Positions 9,070 to 21,170 of a stretch of DNA of 64,000 nt are shown here, piece by piece. The stretch covers positions 25,700,001 through 25,764,000 of the forward strand of contig OX940860.1 in assembly GCA_954871525.1 (NCBI GenBank), written 5' to 3'. The notes under the pieces are model-generated. The model was not told where the DNA came from. It searched no databases and saw only the letters and a list, made by a program, of their open reading frames with translations. Position numbers and translations under genes: made by a program. The DNA comes from Parietaria judaica. Taxonomy: Eukaryota > Streptophyta > Magnoliopsida > Rosales > Urticaceae. Within the stretch, counting starts at the first letter, position 1. Each line of letters starts with the position of its first letter.

Positions 9070-10800
9070 TTATCTCAACAAGTTCAAAGAGGAATCTATT
9101 TTACCCTTAGCTACTAAATTGACAAACAACTCAAGCGTTGAAACTTCAGCAGAGAAACCTTTAGACACCATGTCTTTCACGAGTTGCAATGCTCTAGGCG
9201 TCTCCTTGTTCCGAATAAGCCCTCGGATCATTAAGTTATATGTGCAGCTATTGGGTGGGCAACCTCTTTCTTCCATTTCTCTTATCATATATGTTGCTCC
9301 ACTCACGAGTCCTCCACATAAATATCCATCGATCATCACGGTGTATGTCTTGACATTAGGTTGGAGCCCCTTAGACAATAATGTTGAGAAGAGATCCTTT
9401 CCTTTTAAAAGGTTTCCATTTTTAAACATTGCCTGAATGAGGATGGTGTACGTAACGACATCAATCTCAAATTTCCTTTCTTCCAAATCCTGATATAGTT
9501 CAAGCGCTTCGTCGATTCTTTTGTTCTCACACATACCATTGATTAAAGTATTATAAGTCTGGATATCTGGAAGTGGCCCTTTTGCTTCCATCTCGTCGAG
9601 TAACTCTCGAGCATCTTGTACTCTTCCTACGTTGCATAGGCCATGGATAAGAGTGCAATAAGTAACAACATTTGGTGTAAACCGCTTCATTGATATATCC
9701 CTGAACAATTCATTCGCCTCGGAAATCCTCTTCACTTTGCAATATCCATTGATCAAAATGTTGAAACTACGCAAATCAGGTTCACAGAGTTCATTATTCA
9801 TCTTTTTAAACACTTTCCTAGCAATGTCCATTTCTCCTCTCAAACAATAACCGTCCATAAGTGAATTATAGGTGACCACGTTGGGTTTGATCCCTTGATA
9901 AGTCATTCTTTCCACCATATGTTGTGCATCTTCAACCATGCCCTCTTTGCAAAGAGCATCAACTAAGATATTGAAAGTCTGGACATCGGGAGTGATCTTT
10001 TTGCTTATCATTCCATCGAATAAACGCATCGCTTCTTCACGTTCACCGGTTGTGCACAATCCATGAATCAATGTGTTGAAAGTGACGACGTTTGCACTAA
10101 TGCCTTTCTTATTCATTTTTAAAATGAGATCGAGAGCGTCAAGAACTAACCCGCTCTTACACAGGCCATCAACTACTGTGCTGTATGAAACTACGTTCGG
10201 TTGGCAAGTTTTGCTCTTCTCCATGTTTTCAAGCAACTGAACAGCCCCGCTAGTGTTGCCCGTCTTGCAAAAACCATTCAGCAACGTGTTGTAAGTAATA
10301 ACATCCGGCTTACAGCCTCCATCGACCATTTTGTCAAAGAAGTCCTTGGCTTCGATGATCTTCTCCTCACCAAGAAACCCCTTCAGGAGAGTATTCATGG
10401 TCACTGTGGTGGGTTCATGTCCGAGTTTAATGAATTTCCCAAACACAGACAAACTAAACCCCAAACAGCTCAAATGGAAGAAGCAATTCATCAAGATGCT
10501 GAGGGTATAGCTGTCAGGCCTGATTCCGAGCAGACCCATCTCCCTGTCCATCGAAACCACGACAGAGTAGTGCTTCATTTTCATGATTTGAGTCAACAAC
10601 TGATTAAAGCTCACGACAGAAGGCAGAGGACGGGTTCTGAGCATTCGATGGAAGGAATCGAGAGAGGCTTGAAGAGAAAGGTCGTGTTCTGGGGTTTGAG
10701 TGGAGAAGCTGAAAGCAGAAGAAGTAGCTCGGAGAATCCCAGCGAGGCTTTGGGAGAAGACGCCATGGCGGTTGGAAGCAAGGCTGAGCAAGTTGGACAT
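9070..10800 (-). CDS. RFL-type P-class PPR protein, probably mitochondrial
   Basis: An intronless 576-residue protein. The ATG at 10800 opens a Ser/Arg-rich segment without acids (MSNLLSLASNRHGVFS), which suits an organelle-targeting peptide. From about residue 60 to the end there are about 14 tandem 35-residue repeats of the P type, with helices such as VITYNTLLNGFC and VQTFNILVDALC. Residues around repeat positions 5 and 35 (mostly N/T/S and D/N) are the usual RNA-base-reading positions. There is no E or DYW domain, so cleavage, stabilisation or translation control of organelle RNA is expected rather than editing. Restorer-of-fertility proteins belong to this clade, but a restorer role here is inference. 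It is the only intact RFL gene of three in the window. Its first half resembles copy 1 and its second half copy 3. Confidence 0.9.
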   Translation of the reverse strand: MSNLLSLASNRHGVFSQSLAGILRATSSAFSFSTQTPEHDLSLQASLDSFHRMLRTRPLPSVVSFNQLLTQIMKMKHYSVVVSMDREMGLLGIRPDSYTLSILMNCFFHLSCLGFSLSVFGKFIKLGHEPTTVTMNTLLKGFLGEEKIIEAKDFFDKMVDGGCKPDVITYNTLLNGFCKTGNTSGAVQLLENMEKSKTCQPNVVSYSTVVDGLCKSGLVLDALDLILKMNKKGISANVVTFNTLIHGLCTTGEREEAMRLFDGMISKKITPDVQTFNILVDALCKEGMVEDAQHMVERMTYQGIKPNVVTYNSLMDGYCLRGEMDIARKVFKKMNNELCEPDLRSFNILINGYCKVKRISEANELFRDISMKRFTPNVVTYCTLIHGLCNVGRVQDARELLDEMEAKGPLPDIQTYNTLINGMCENKRIDEALELYQDLEERKFEIDVVTYTILIQAMFKNGNLLKGKDLFSTLLSKGLQPNVKTYTVMIDGYLCGGLVSGATYMIREMEERGCPPNSCTYNLMIRGLIRNKETPRALQLVKDMVSKGFSAEVSTLELFVNLVAKGKIDSSLNLLR

Positions 10801-11295
10801 GACTGGACTGAACTGAAGCTGCTGAGAGATTTGGAATGATTGATTAGGAGGAAGTGAAGAATGAGCATAAAACAGATGTAATCAAAATGATGAAGCGAAT
10901 CCTTACAGTGGTTGGTTGAGACACGGAGATAGCTTCGATCCAGAGAGCTTATCAGTGTTCGAACCAGATGAGAGCGATGATGGTAAATTCTCCCTCGAAG
11001 AGGGGAAAGCCGTAAAGCTCATTGTGGAACGACATGTCGTATAGCTTTATTACATATTGTCTTGCTTGCATACTCGTAGTGTGTCGTGTCGTGTCGTGTC
11101 GTGTCGAGGATTACAATAACAAACTTTTTATGAGTAATAGTGGTATAAGTATATGAAGTTAGTACTGAATACGGGAATATTGGTGTTCGTCAAAACCCGG
11201 AATCCGGATTTGCGTTGTTGGTTTTTGACTCGGTGTCACCCTTAGCTACATCTATTGAGAAGAGATAGAGAGTGTTCCTAAATTTTTTACCTAGA
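10801..11295. other. Upstream region of the RFL gene
   Basis: Probable 5' leader and promoter of the minus-strand RFL gene. A (GTGTC)5 microsatellite lies at 11081-11105. No TATA box could be assigned with confidence. Confidence 0.4.
11081..11105. repeat. (GTGTC)5 microsatellite
   Basis: Five perfect pentanucleotide units about 280 bp upstream of the RFL start codon at 10800. Confidence 0.95.
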
Positions 11296-11303
11296 GTTAA
11301 TGC

Positions 11304-11834
11304 TAGGAGTGAAACAGGAACCGGGAATCGGGAAATTAAATTTTTTTCTTCCCTGTTCCGAAAAACAGGGATTTTTTTTTTGGGTAGTGGTTCATGTTCT
11401 TGTAACGGTTCCTGTTTCTAAATTTTTCGGTAACAGTTTCGATTCTAAATTTCTCGGTTTCGGTTACGGTTCCAATTCTAAAATTTTCAAGTTTCGATTC
11501 GAAAAGGGTTTGACTTAAAAATGACATGTAGTTTTTAAAAAAATCAGTAATTAAAAACTACACATTGTATAAAAAAAATGACAATAAAAATATATATTAC
11601 ACTAAAAACGACATACTAAAAACTTTAAAATGACATGTTTAAAACTGGAACCGGTACCAAAAACCGGGAAATAATTTTTTTTGGTACCGGTCCCGGTTCG
11701 AAAAACCGATAACTTGGAAGTATCGGTTCCCAGTTTTAAGCTAAATTTCTAGGATTTTTTTTTTTAAAATCAGTCCTGGACCGGTACCGGAACCGGGACA
11801 AAACCGGGAAACATTTACAAAATTTTCACCCCTA
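11304..11834. mobile_element. hAT-type MITE, 8-bp target duplication GTTAATGC
   Basis: A 531-bp non-coding element is flanked by perfect 8-bp repeats GTTAATGC (11296-11303 and 11835-11842). Its terminal inverted repeats are TAGGAGTGAAA and TTTTCACCCCTA. The interior is rich in GGAACCGG, ACCGGGA and GGTACCGG motifs. The TAGGGGTG-type ends together with 8-bp duplications are typical of plant hAT MITEs. Confidence 0.85.
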
Positions 11835-11842
11835 GTTAATGC

Positions 11843-12339
11843 AACTCAAATATTAAGTCTCATTAGACTTAATCCTTAACAATGGTTTGTCTTTCAGAAA
11901 CTCATAGCTAGTGCTGTAAATCTCCAAAATCGGAATCTCGTATTTGTATTTAGTATATCGGTACCGGTTTATAACTAAGCAAAGTTTTCAGATGGACAAG
12001 TATTTAAGCACAGCTTTCTAAATCTATGTCGTTTCCAAGACAGTTTCTAACTTCTCATCAGAGTTGTTTTGTTGTGTCCAGGTTTAGGCAGTGAAGAACA
12101 TCAACATAATAGTGGTTCAGTCTTTCTCAAAGTTATATCTGCCGTTTATCCGGTAATCCGTGGAGCACCGACAATATCTGGGGGCTAGGGCTCCAGATCA
12201 ACGATGGCGCGTTGCGATTTTTTCGCGAATTGCTTGGATATGTAATTGATGCTGAATACTCACGATTATACGCATGAAATACACGTATGAACTTTCAGTA
12301 TTTCAATCAATACTCAGTTAATATAATAGGTAGATGATG
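11843..12339. other. Intergenic DNA, no gene seen
   Basis: Ordinary AT-rich sequence between two MITEs, with no coding or structural signal found. Confidence 0.4.
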
Positions 12340-12347
12340 ATGCAGAT

Positions 12348-12903
12348 CAACGGTCAGGTCATCGTTTTGGCCGATAAAAATCGGTTGCCGTTATTGATGG
12401 ATTTATCGTTTTGTAACGGATTTATCGATGGAAAAGATAAAAAAATCCCAAGTTATCGTTATCGAAAGTTTCAATAGATTAATAGATTATCGATGGACAA
12501 GATATAAGAAAATATATATATATATATATGCATAATTATATTCAATTTTTATGTAGTCCAAAATATCAACATAATATTATTAAACGAACTAACATATATA
12601 TTAACAAAGTCTCAAATACAAACATGAAGGCGATAATATTAGTTGAAGGCAGAGTTATTTCCCTCCCCAACGTGCCCTTGCAACGTTTTTACTCATCTTC
12701 CTACAAGGATACCTCAACAAAGTTTTCGAATTTCCTGGAAAAGTTCATCGATTTTTGACAATTTATTCACAAAAAATATCGGGAACGGTAGCTGGATTTT
12801 CGATAACTTTTCCATGAAAAAAATATAAAAGAAAAGAGAAAAGTTTTCGATCACTATGGAAACGTGGAATATCGATGAAAAAAACGGGAAAACGCGATCC
12901 TTG
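12348..12903. mobile_element. hAT-type MITE, 8-bp target duplication ATGCAGAT
   Basis: A 556-bp element is flanked by perfect 8-bp repeats ATGCAGAT (12340-12347 and 12904-12911). Its right end reads inward CAAGGATCGCGTTTTCCCG, similar to the right end of the element at 54147-55386 (CAGGGTTCGCATTTTCGAC). The interior has repeated TTATCGAT and ATCGATGG motifs and a (TA)n run near 12511-12528. No transposase is present. Confidence 0.8.
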
Positions 12904-13377
12904 ATGCAGATATAACTTCACTCTTTTCATATTATATTATCTTGATAAAAAATACTAATAATACTATCACACCCATCACCATCACAAAATATCAAAGCTA
13001 AAAGTTTGATAAATCAAAATTAGACAGAATTCTAAGTTAGTCAAACCAGAATGGAATCACAAAACTTGCTGCTAATGATCTTAGGTTAGGGCTAATAGCG
13101 CAGCGGTAAAAGTAGCCAAATTGTATTCGAGTGTCAGGCCTGTACCTAAATTCTGTTTTCAGTGGCTAAAGTACCCAAATTCAAAATATGATGGCTGAAC
13201 AAGTCCATGTAGTGATTGCTAAATCAGAGGAAATCAAAGTGCAAAAGACAAATAGAAAAGGAAATTGAACTAGGGTTTATGATTCATATCAACTCCATTA
13301 CAGAATTTCACAAAAACAAAACTTCAAAACAACTTCACTTTTTTCTTACACTTGCTAATAACAACTCCAGAGAAGGG

Positions 13378-13545
13378 ATCTATATCACCCTTAGCTACTT
13401 AACCGTCAAAGAACTTGAGAGTCAGATCGTCAACGGAGAAACCTTTAGCCACCATATCATTAATGAGTTGCAATGCTCTTGGTATCTTCTTGTTCCGAAC
13501 AAACCCTCAAATCATTAAATTATAGGTGCTATTGTTGAATGCAAG
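13378..13545 (-). pseudogene. RFL-type PPR 3'-end relic
   Basis: On the minus strand this matches the last one to two repeats of the RFL gene (compare 9095-9245). It reads STYNLMI, a stop, GFVRNKKIPRALQLI and GFSVDDLTLKFF, with a second stop before VAKGDIDP. Everything upstream of these repeats is missing. It lies about 520 bp beyond the stop codon of SCAB, on the same strand. Confidence 0.75.
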
Positions 13546-14064
13546 ACTGAGGATGTTCACCGACATATAACGTTCAATTATTACGTTCATCCTCAGATCA
13601 TTATAACATTTTTTGCTTTAAATCTGAAAAATTATTTAACTTTTTTTGTTGATTAACAATAAAAAAGTCAAATTTATACCAAAATCACAAAAGACTAGTC
13701 ATTTCTACCTTCTAAATTGGAGAGGCCAAAATCCACAACATATAATACACAGTCCACATTTAAACATCAATAACATCTCTAATAAACTTCTAGTATAATC
13801 AATCAAACATTTGCAATAATATTTTATGTCCATAACATACAAACAAATCCCAATTTTCACAAACACAAGTGGGAAGGAACAAAAGGCAAACAAAAAAAAT
13901 GCCTTTATCAAGAAAAAAAGATACACCATTCAAGTGAGAAACAAAAAAAATTTAAGGCCTCACTAACAATTACATAATGCCATGCTCTACTATTTCAAAC
14001 ATATAATACAAGGGAAACCCGGGTAATTACATTAGTGATAACGCTAAATATTCGTGGGGTTCTA
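13546..14064. other. Spacer downstream of SCAB
   Basis: AT-rich DNA that probably includes the 3' UTR of the minus-strand SCAB gene. No other feature seen. Confidence 0.4.
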
Positions 14065-17000
14065 TTAGGCCCCCAAAGGCGCTCTGTCGTCAGGCCCGGC
14101 TAACATGATCTGTAAAGTTATGGAGTTTGTAATAAGAATCTACGAGGCAAAGCGTTTCTGTAGTTTTAATGGAGTTTCTTTCCTTAATAAGAATTTAAGA
14201 AGCAATAATGTTAATGGAAGTCAATCATTTTTGTAATGCTAATGGAGTTTAAAACAAGAGTCTGTTAGATCTTTTGTCTCTTAGAATTTTACTTTAAAAG
14301 TAGGGGTATTTGGGTCATTTTATCTAAAAAGGGGTTTTCTAAGTCTACATAAAGCAGCCATCACTAGGGTTTCCTTTATTTATTTTTTTCTGGTCGAGGT
14401 TTTTGCTACAAAACTTCCTTTTGGAGAGTTCTGATTAAATCTTTATCAATCAATATAGTTCTCAAAGATTCTCATCACCTCGGTGAGTGTCCCTTTGATT
14501 TTTTTGTTCGGGTCCGATCATAATCAAAGAAGCAAAGAATATGGGAAAAATGTATAGAATTTGATGTTCTTACATTACAATGGAAAGCAAATCTCCTGGC
14601 AAGCATAATAGCTGCGTTTCGCTCTCTTTCTGATTCAAACGCAAGAACGAAAGAAACACCTTTCTTCGCTTGCCAAAACAATGCCTGTGCTGCAGCGTTT
14701 CCGCCACCTCTGACCCCACAAAGCTAAAACAACACATGTGAGTCAGATCATGTTATATACTCAAAACGAAAAATAGCAACAAAGACAAAAAGAAAAAAAA
14801 AATTATGTGGAAACCGAATTTCGGGAGAAAATCATGGGTAGACTAGATGAATCTAGTCGAGAAGTGATCGCTAGATTATAATTAACCCTAAACTGTCAGA
14901 TCACAATGAAGCCGTATTAAAAAAGTCCAAAGATATCCAATAAAATAATGTCATGCCTTGAAGCTTTAAAATGGGTTGGGCAAAGAAAACGGATTCGGGT
15001 CACAAACTCTAACAGATTATTCCTAGACGATTCTGCTCAACCGTGTTCTTAAAATGGGTTTCACTTTTGATTTAAGGAGTTGACTCTAGACAATAGGATA
15101 ACAATTAAGAATTCTAATGTTGATTTATTTCAGTTCTGTTCATTTTTGCTACTCTATCATTTGTAGTTAAGATGTAGTAATTTCAAGATAGTTCATTGGG
15201 TTTTACTATTGAACATTATTGGGAGAGTTCTCCTGGTTTAACTCCCGAAGAGACCAAGGTTATACTTATCAATTAAGTGCCCTCGTTTACTTCATATTTC
15301 TATTCCGGGTCCTATCACTTCGTTTGAGAATGTAAGCAAGAATCGGTTTATTACTACATTGTTGGAATGCATTGAGAAAGGGACCTTAAGAAATTCAGGT
15401 AGTTCTCAAACGTACCTGCATCGAAGTGGAATAGTACTCTTTGGCGATCGTTGCCTTTCCCTTGCAAAGTTTTATCCTCATTTTCCCAATGTTAAATGCG
15501 TGTATCGATTCCGATTGCTGATTCACCCCATTCATCTGCGTAATAACCACCTGAAGGACAACAAAAGTTATATAGCAATAGTAAGTAAATGACATCCATT
15601 GCACTATGGCTGAAATAAAAACCGAAAATGGGGGTTAAAGCTACCGGTATAACAATAGTAAGTAAATGACATCCATTGCACTATTCATCGCATACTTATC
15701 TAACTCCGAAATTGGTAAACTTATAACAAAAGCCTATGATCATTGACTGAACGATTTTGACGATCAACGGACACTATGAAAAATAATAATTTAGCTCTCA
15801 ACTTCTTCGATAAAGGCATTAATTTAATAAGATTTGATTACATACATTAAACTCCACGTCATGTTTCCGTACAAGTGCCTCCACATAACTTCCCAATCCA
15901 GCAGCTGCTCAGAAGCAAATTAAATCAGTCCTTTTGCAATTTCATGTAAATAAACTATATAAACATATAAACAATATTGAACAAAAACGAATAACCATTA
16001 AAGTGCCTTAGATATATATTTTAAAAAAAGGACGATAAATTACAGACCCGGATCAATTGGACCAGCAGTGATTAGAGTCACAGTGTGGCCTTCAGCAACA
16101 ATATCAACTTGCAAAGTCCTTCCAACATCAAAGGGCTCGGGTGCATACACTATTTTGGTAGCTCCTGAAATATACAAATTCAAATAAGATATTATAAAAT
16201 GAGAAATTGCTTTCTTAAACCCTATACATTTATTTTACGCAAAAATAGACCACCTATTTTCAACAACCAAAATATGCCATCTCAGTGTTATTTGATAACA
16301 CTACGCTATATTTTTCTAATTTTTAATTAATTTCAAATAATTTAAAATCTAAACCCCTAAACCATCGTTGGAGTCGTAGACAATTCAATAAGGTAAAATT
16401 GACTTTCGATGTATTCCCTTGCAGATCTTTCAAGAGATTGGGCTGGCTCTCTTTAACGAGCAATTTTTTTTCTTGTTTTTCTCTTTTCTTTCAGGTCTAG
16501 TTTTAGTTTAGATGGCCAGGCCGGTTTGTGGGCCGGCTGATCTTAAACCGCTCTCAGTCCGAGCACTGTAATATCCTTTTATTCATTAATAAATTCTTTG
16601 TTTTTTTAAAGTTAAAATTGACGATTTGTAATATTTTGGCTTTATGGAAAATAGATGGTATATTTTAGTCAAAAATGAAACTAGAGATATTTAAAATAAA
16701 ATAAAAAAACAACAACAACAACAATTTCTGTGAGTGAAGGAAATTCTGGATTTTTGAAAATTAAAATGATCAGAGGGTATAAAAAAGGAAATTAAACTAC
16801 ACTTTCAGAGTATATTTTAGCTTATCTGAAAATAGATGGTATATAAAAGAAAACTCCCTCATAAAATCTCTAATGAAGAAATATGCTTTAGGACTAAGAA
16901 GTTGTCAACTACTTAAGTCATCAGACAATTATGAACAGATTTTTGGCCAATTAGAGGTGAAGAGAAACAATCAAGTAAAGAAGTATTATACCCGATATAA

Positions 17001-20000
17001 GCTCCTTCTTTCCACCTTCAGGTGCTACACGATACCATTGAATCGAGCACTTTGAAAGATCAGGGGCATTTTCGGAACATGTCTGAATTTGTAAATATGA
17101 ACCTAAAGCTTCAGAACCGTCGAATTCGTAGAGCTGAGTGTTATCATCCAAGCCTCTCTTACGCACAGCCAGCTGAAACGGGTATCAAGATCGGCGAAAA
17201 AGAGTCAAAAGTCAACCGTCAAAAGTTTTAGGAATACATCAAAGCGTTTTGACGTACCAACACCATAATGTCAAAACTCAAGATTCAATATGTCACGCGT
17301 TACAAGCACAATCGTTAAAATCACGGTTTAAATTATCGTAATTATAATATGTTCTGTGGGGGAAAAATAGGTTTTGTTTAATTATGAGATAATGTATTTG
17401 AGATACTTAACTTTCTTGTTTAATTTATTATTTTATACAATTCTTCATTATCTCGGTCGAAACAAATTTCTAAGCTCTAATGCACCTCTTTCTGAAGTCG
17501 AAGATAATGCTTAGATTTATCGGCAAGCTGTTTCCTCAAAGCTTGAAGCTCGTGTTCCATGTCCATAACCTGCAGATATGTTACCGGACCAAGATGAGCT
17601 CAAATAGGAATGTACATAGTAACTATGTAGCTAACAATCATGATCCCTTGAACAAAACATGGATGTTGTGAGTTGTGACTATACATGTTTATAGAATTGT
17701 ATTTATAATAAACTAAATTCCCTTCAAAATCCAGTAACTGAGCATCCAATAGTCAACATTAATATCAGTTATACACTATTACAGATACGTATATATATTT
17801 TCAAAAACTGCAGCAAAAAAAAAAAAAAAGCACATCGCAAAGATGAGAGAAAAGGCACCTTGCTTGGCTGATGAAGCATTTTGATTCGTCTAGCCTCTTG
17901 AACCTCCTTCATCAATTCCTCCATATCCTATTGTTGTCCCACAAACAAATCCGTTAGAACAAAACACAAAAAGTACATAAATCTATAGCCTAGAATTATT
18001 AGCAAACTATAATAAAGAACCGGTACGAAACCCATAAGAGAGTGTAATGTGAATAAAACGATTGCTTAGAACCAAAAGTGTGCACTCAGGTTAACAAGTT
18101 TATGCTAGATTATGCCAAGTAGGATAAAACCGGTAACCACTTTTATGGTTTTCTAGAATTTAAAACCAGAACCTGTTTTTATTTCTTCAAAACCGGTTTT
18201 CCGCGCCCAAATGATAATAACATGTCTAAATCCAAAGTCCAAATCAAAATAATATATGTAAACTAACTCTTAGGCTAAAAATATATTACAATAAAAAACT
18301 TAATAAAACATATATAGAAATTATCTGAACTTCAGTGTCAAACCCAGTTTATAAAACTTTCACCACAATGCAAAGATCAAAATTAAGGACTATAAGCATA
18401 ACTAAATTCTAAATAGGTACGCAATCACTTAACTTCATATGTTTCCATGGATCAATGGAGGAAATGAATAAAGTAGACAAGATGTACCAACCTGATTTCC
18501 AGAAGTCCGAGACATCTGCTCATGTTCTCGAACGGCATCTTCTACTCTCTGAACTGCTGCTCTAGCTACTTCGATTTCAGCACGTGCAAATGCTCTTTCT
18601 TCATCAACAAGCTTCCGAGCATCGTCTGAAGCCTATCAGATTGATGGAAAATATTAAGTCTCATATATCAGTCCGAACAAAAAAACAAACAAACTGCTCT
18701 ACACGTTGACTTGACCACTAATTATCACATGGATCCACATAAAATATACAGTAGGGGTGAGCAAACGAAAAACGTAGCCGAACACCGAATTTAAACGATA
18801 AAATCCAAATGCACCGAATAAAAACCGAGTACCCACATATTATCCGATATTGGTATTTGAATATATAAACTAAACCAAACCGCAAACAACATTTACCGCT
18901 TAATGATTGATTAATGTTTTTTCTCTTTTTGGTCATGTTCTTTGAAGCGGTAAATGCGGTTAAAAACCAAAAGAATATCGAATATTTGGTCAATGAGATT
19001 TTCGTACTCTAAAATAGGGTATTGGGTATTTCTTAACAAAATTAGCGAAATGCGGTATCAATCTTTTATAAGTGAAATACTGCACCAAATTTATCGTGTT
19101 CACCCCTAAAAGAGCAGATCACTACACTTAAATTTCTCAAGATTTAGATGAGCATAATCGTAATCTCGTCCGCTAAATATAAAGAGAACCATTCCTCGCG
19201 TTCGATCAAGAAAACTCAATTACCTGCTTAAGAAAGCTCGCTAGCTTCTTGACTTCTGCCTTTTCTTGCATCAACTCTCCTTCTCTCTGCATCAATTGAA
19301 CCGCCAATGCTTCCACCTAGAGATAGTATTACCAAGCCTATTTTTAAAATATAGTAAAATTAACCATAAACAAAGATTTAAAGTAACACATAGCCCGGTC
19401 ATGCTGGAAGGACGTGAAATCATTTCTGCCAAGAAATTAGGGTGGAAATCAACTTATTTAGCTTAAGAAGTAAAAACACGTTTTCGTGTATGGTTTATTT
19501 TCCAACTCTCAAGTAAAGAGGAGAAAAGTGAAAGAAAAAACAGAATACTACATCGCGGCTTTTAAACAGAAACAATGTATATATATAAACACACACACAC
19601 ACACACATAAACCAACCATCGCTATAGCTTCCTCAACATCGTCCTTGTTTCTACCAGCCACTCGTCCTTTCAAGGATTCCAGTGCATCCCTTAGCTTCTT
19701 CAAAAGGACATGCTTTTCCAAAGAAGCTGCCTCTCGAAGTCTTGCCTGTATTTCGCAAGGGGGAAAAAAAAAAGAGGCGTCATAAAATTTGCACCAAGTA
19801 CCACTCTGGATCATAAAATAACCGATTTCCTGAATCTCTAAGGTGACACTAACAAATACGAGACAGAAAGACATCAGAGAATCCCTTATTCAAACACGTT
19901 ACCCAAAGCGACATAGATTCAAGTTGAACAACTACTTTCCACACTAAACCTCAGTTCAAACCTTAAAATCATTAGCATATAAGGGTAAATCCAGTTCGGT

Positions 20001-20569
20001 TTCGTGTGCACCAGTTTCCTCATCCGAACCGAATAACATGGTTACAAAAAAATTCCAGTTTCTAACCAAGCTAATGCTATAACCGATGATCGGTTGTTTC
20101 AATTAAATGTGGCCAAACTTCAGTTAACCAGATTTAGGGGCATTTTTGGTTATCAACACGGTATATTTCGACTATATCTGTTATTTTGTAAAGCCCTAAA
20201 TATATAATTTTTAACCGAAATCGTGCAATGCGTATACAGCAAGAGTACAATCCAATGAACAACACACAACACATGAACACATCAAACCTCTTCAGATAAT
20301 TTTGCCGCCGCAGCCAAGCCCTTCTCGAATTTGTTAGCGAGGTCCCGAACGGAGAGCCGCTTCTGCTGCTCCAACAGCTGAGCGGTCTCACGAGCCACCA
20401 CGTCCTTCATCGACAGCATTCTCGGGTCGTCCTTCGCCTCCACGATCTGATTGTTCGACCCGATTTTGTAATTAGGAAACCGGCTCGAAGCAAAGATGAC
20501 GTCGGCAGAAACCGCCGGGACAGCCTCTCGCTGCATCGTGTCGCCAAAATCTCTGCTCACCCGCGTCAT
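14065..20569 (-). CDS. SCAB1: Stomatal closure-related actin-binding protein (SCAB)
   Basis: Twelve coding exons give 494 residues: 20569-20288, 19745-19617, 19316-19224, 18632-18492, 17927-17859, 17569-17486, 17172-16992, 16164-16048, 15904-15846, 15550-15416, 14723-14574 and 14109-14065. All junctions are GT-AG and frame-consistent. The protein starts MTRVSRDFGDTMQREAVPAV. Order: N-terminal conserved actin-binding segment (1-94), a charged coiled coil (about 95-270, including KHVLLKKLRDALESLKGRV), an Ig-like domain (about 275-385) and a PH-like domain (about 386-480, FWQAKKGVSFVLAFESERER). Family members bind, bundle and stabilise actin filaments and help control stomatal movement. Arabidopsis SCAB1 is nearly the same length. 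Which of the SCAB1-3 paralogues this is cannot be decided. An in-frame ATG at 20614 lies inside a probable 5'UTR intron, so 20569 was chosen as the start. Confidence 0.92.
18752..19108. mobile_element. MITE in SCAB intron 3 (hAT-like ends)
   Basis: A 357-bp segment begins TAGGGGTGAGCAAAC and ends GTGTTCACCCCTA, giving an inverted repeat of hAT type. The 8 bases on each side do not match (ATATACAG and AAAGAGCA), so the target duplication has decayed or the ends are slightly off. A relic with similar interior (ACCGAATTTAAAC.., GCACCGAA) lies near 33930-34020. Confidence 0.6.
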
Positions 20570-21170
20570 TATCCCGAGCCGGCTACGCTGTCTGTCGATC
20601 ACCACAAACAACAATTAACAAAAATAGGAACTAATTCGAAAGCAAACTTCATGTTCGGGAAAAAGAAAAAAAAAACACATATCAATCATTTAAGAGCTTT
20701 GATTAAGCTTCTATACTCAAATGCGAGCCTCAAAACAAGAAAGAAAAAATAATAAATAAATAAACACAGAGAGACAGAAAATCCATAACCAAGTGAAAAT
20801 GAGCACCTAGCAACAGAGCAACCAAGTCAAACACCAGAGAAAAATCACCATGAAAAGCCAAAACCCTAGCTATCTCCATACATCTCAACAAAAGTGACCA
20901 ATGAAGACCCAAAAAAAAACAAAAAAAACTTGGACTTACCGATGATGAAGAAAAAAAAATTCCAAAAATGATAGCAAGCAATGGAGAGTGAGTATGGAGA
21001 TTCTTGGATCAGAAGCTGTGTCGGCTTCGATGATTTCAGCTTCTTCCTCGAAAAATCGAGCTTGTTCTTCAGGTTGCTACAATCCAGAGAGAGAGAGAGA
21101 GAGAGAGAGTTTTGGGAAAGATGGGTTTTGGTGTAGCTTTTTGAAAAGTATTGAGGAAAAAACAAATAAA
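20570..21170 (-). promoter_or_regulatory. SCAB 5' leader with probable UTR intron
   Basis: On the minus strand a strong donor (TCG|GTAAGTCC, intron from 20939) and an acceptor (GACAG at 20592 or ACAG at 20588) would remove about 350 bases just before the start codon. A non-coding first exon upstream of 20940 is therefore likely. A (AG)12 tract lies at 21086-21109 in the probable first exon or core promoter. Confidence 0.5.
21086..21109. repeat. (AG)12 microsatellite
   Basis: A perfect dinucleotide run near the presumed transcription start of SCAB. On the sense (minus) strand it reads CT, a common plant core-promoter or 5'UTR composition. Confidence 0.95.

Noticed and set aside
13084..13150. 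tRNA-like stretch (ATAGCGCAGCGGT, later ATTCGAGTGTC)
   Set aside because: It resembles pol III A and B boxes, but no cloverleaf forms and no tail or target duplication is visible. At most it is a worn SINE head.
16400..16620. Possible LINE 3' end in SCAB intron 7 (GGCCGGTTTGTGGGCCGGC, later T-rich)
   Set aside because: The text has a LINE-tail feel, but no coding remnant, poly-A end or duplication could be shown.
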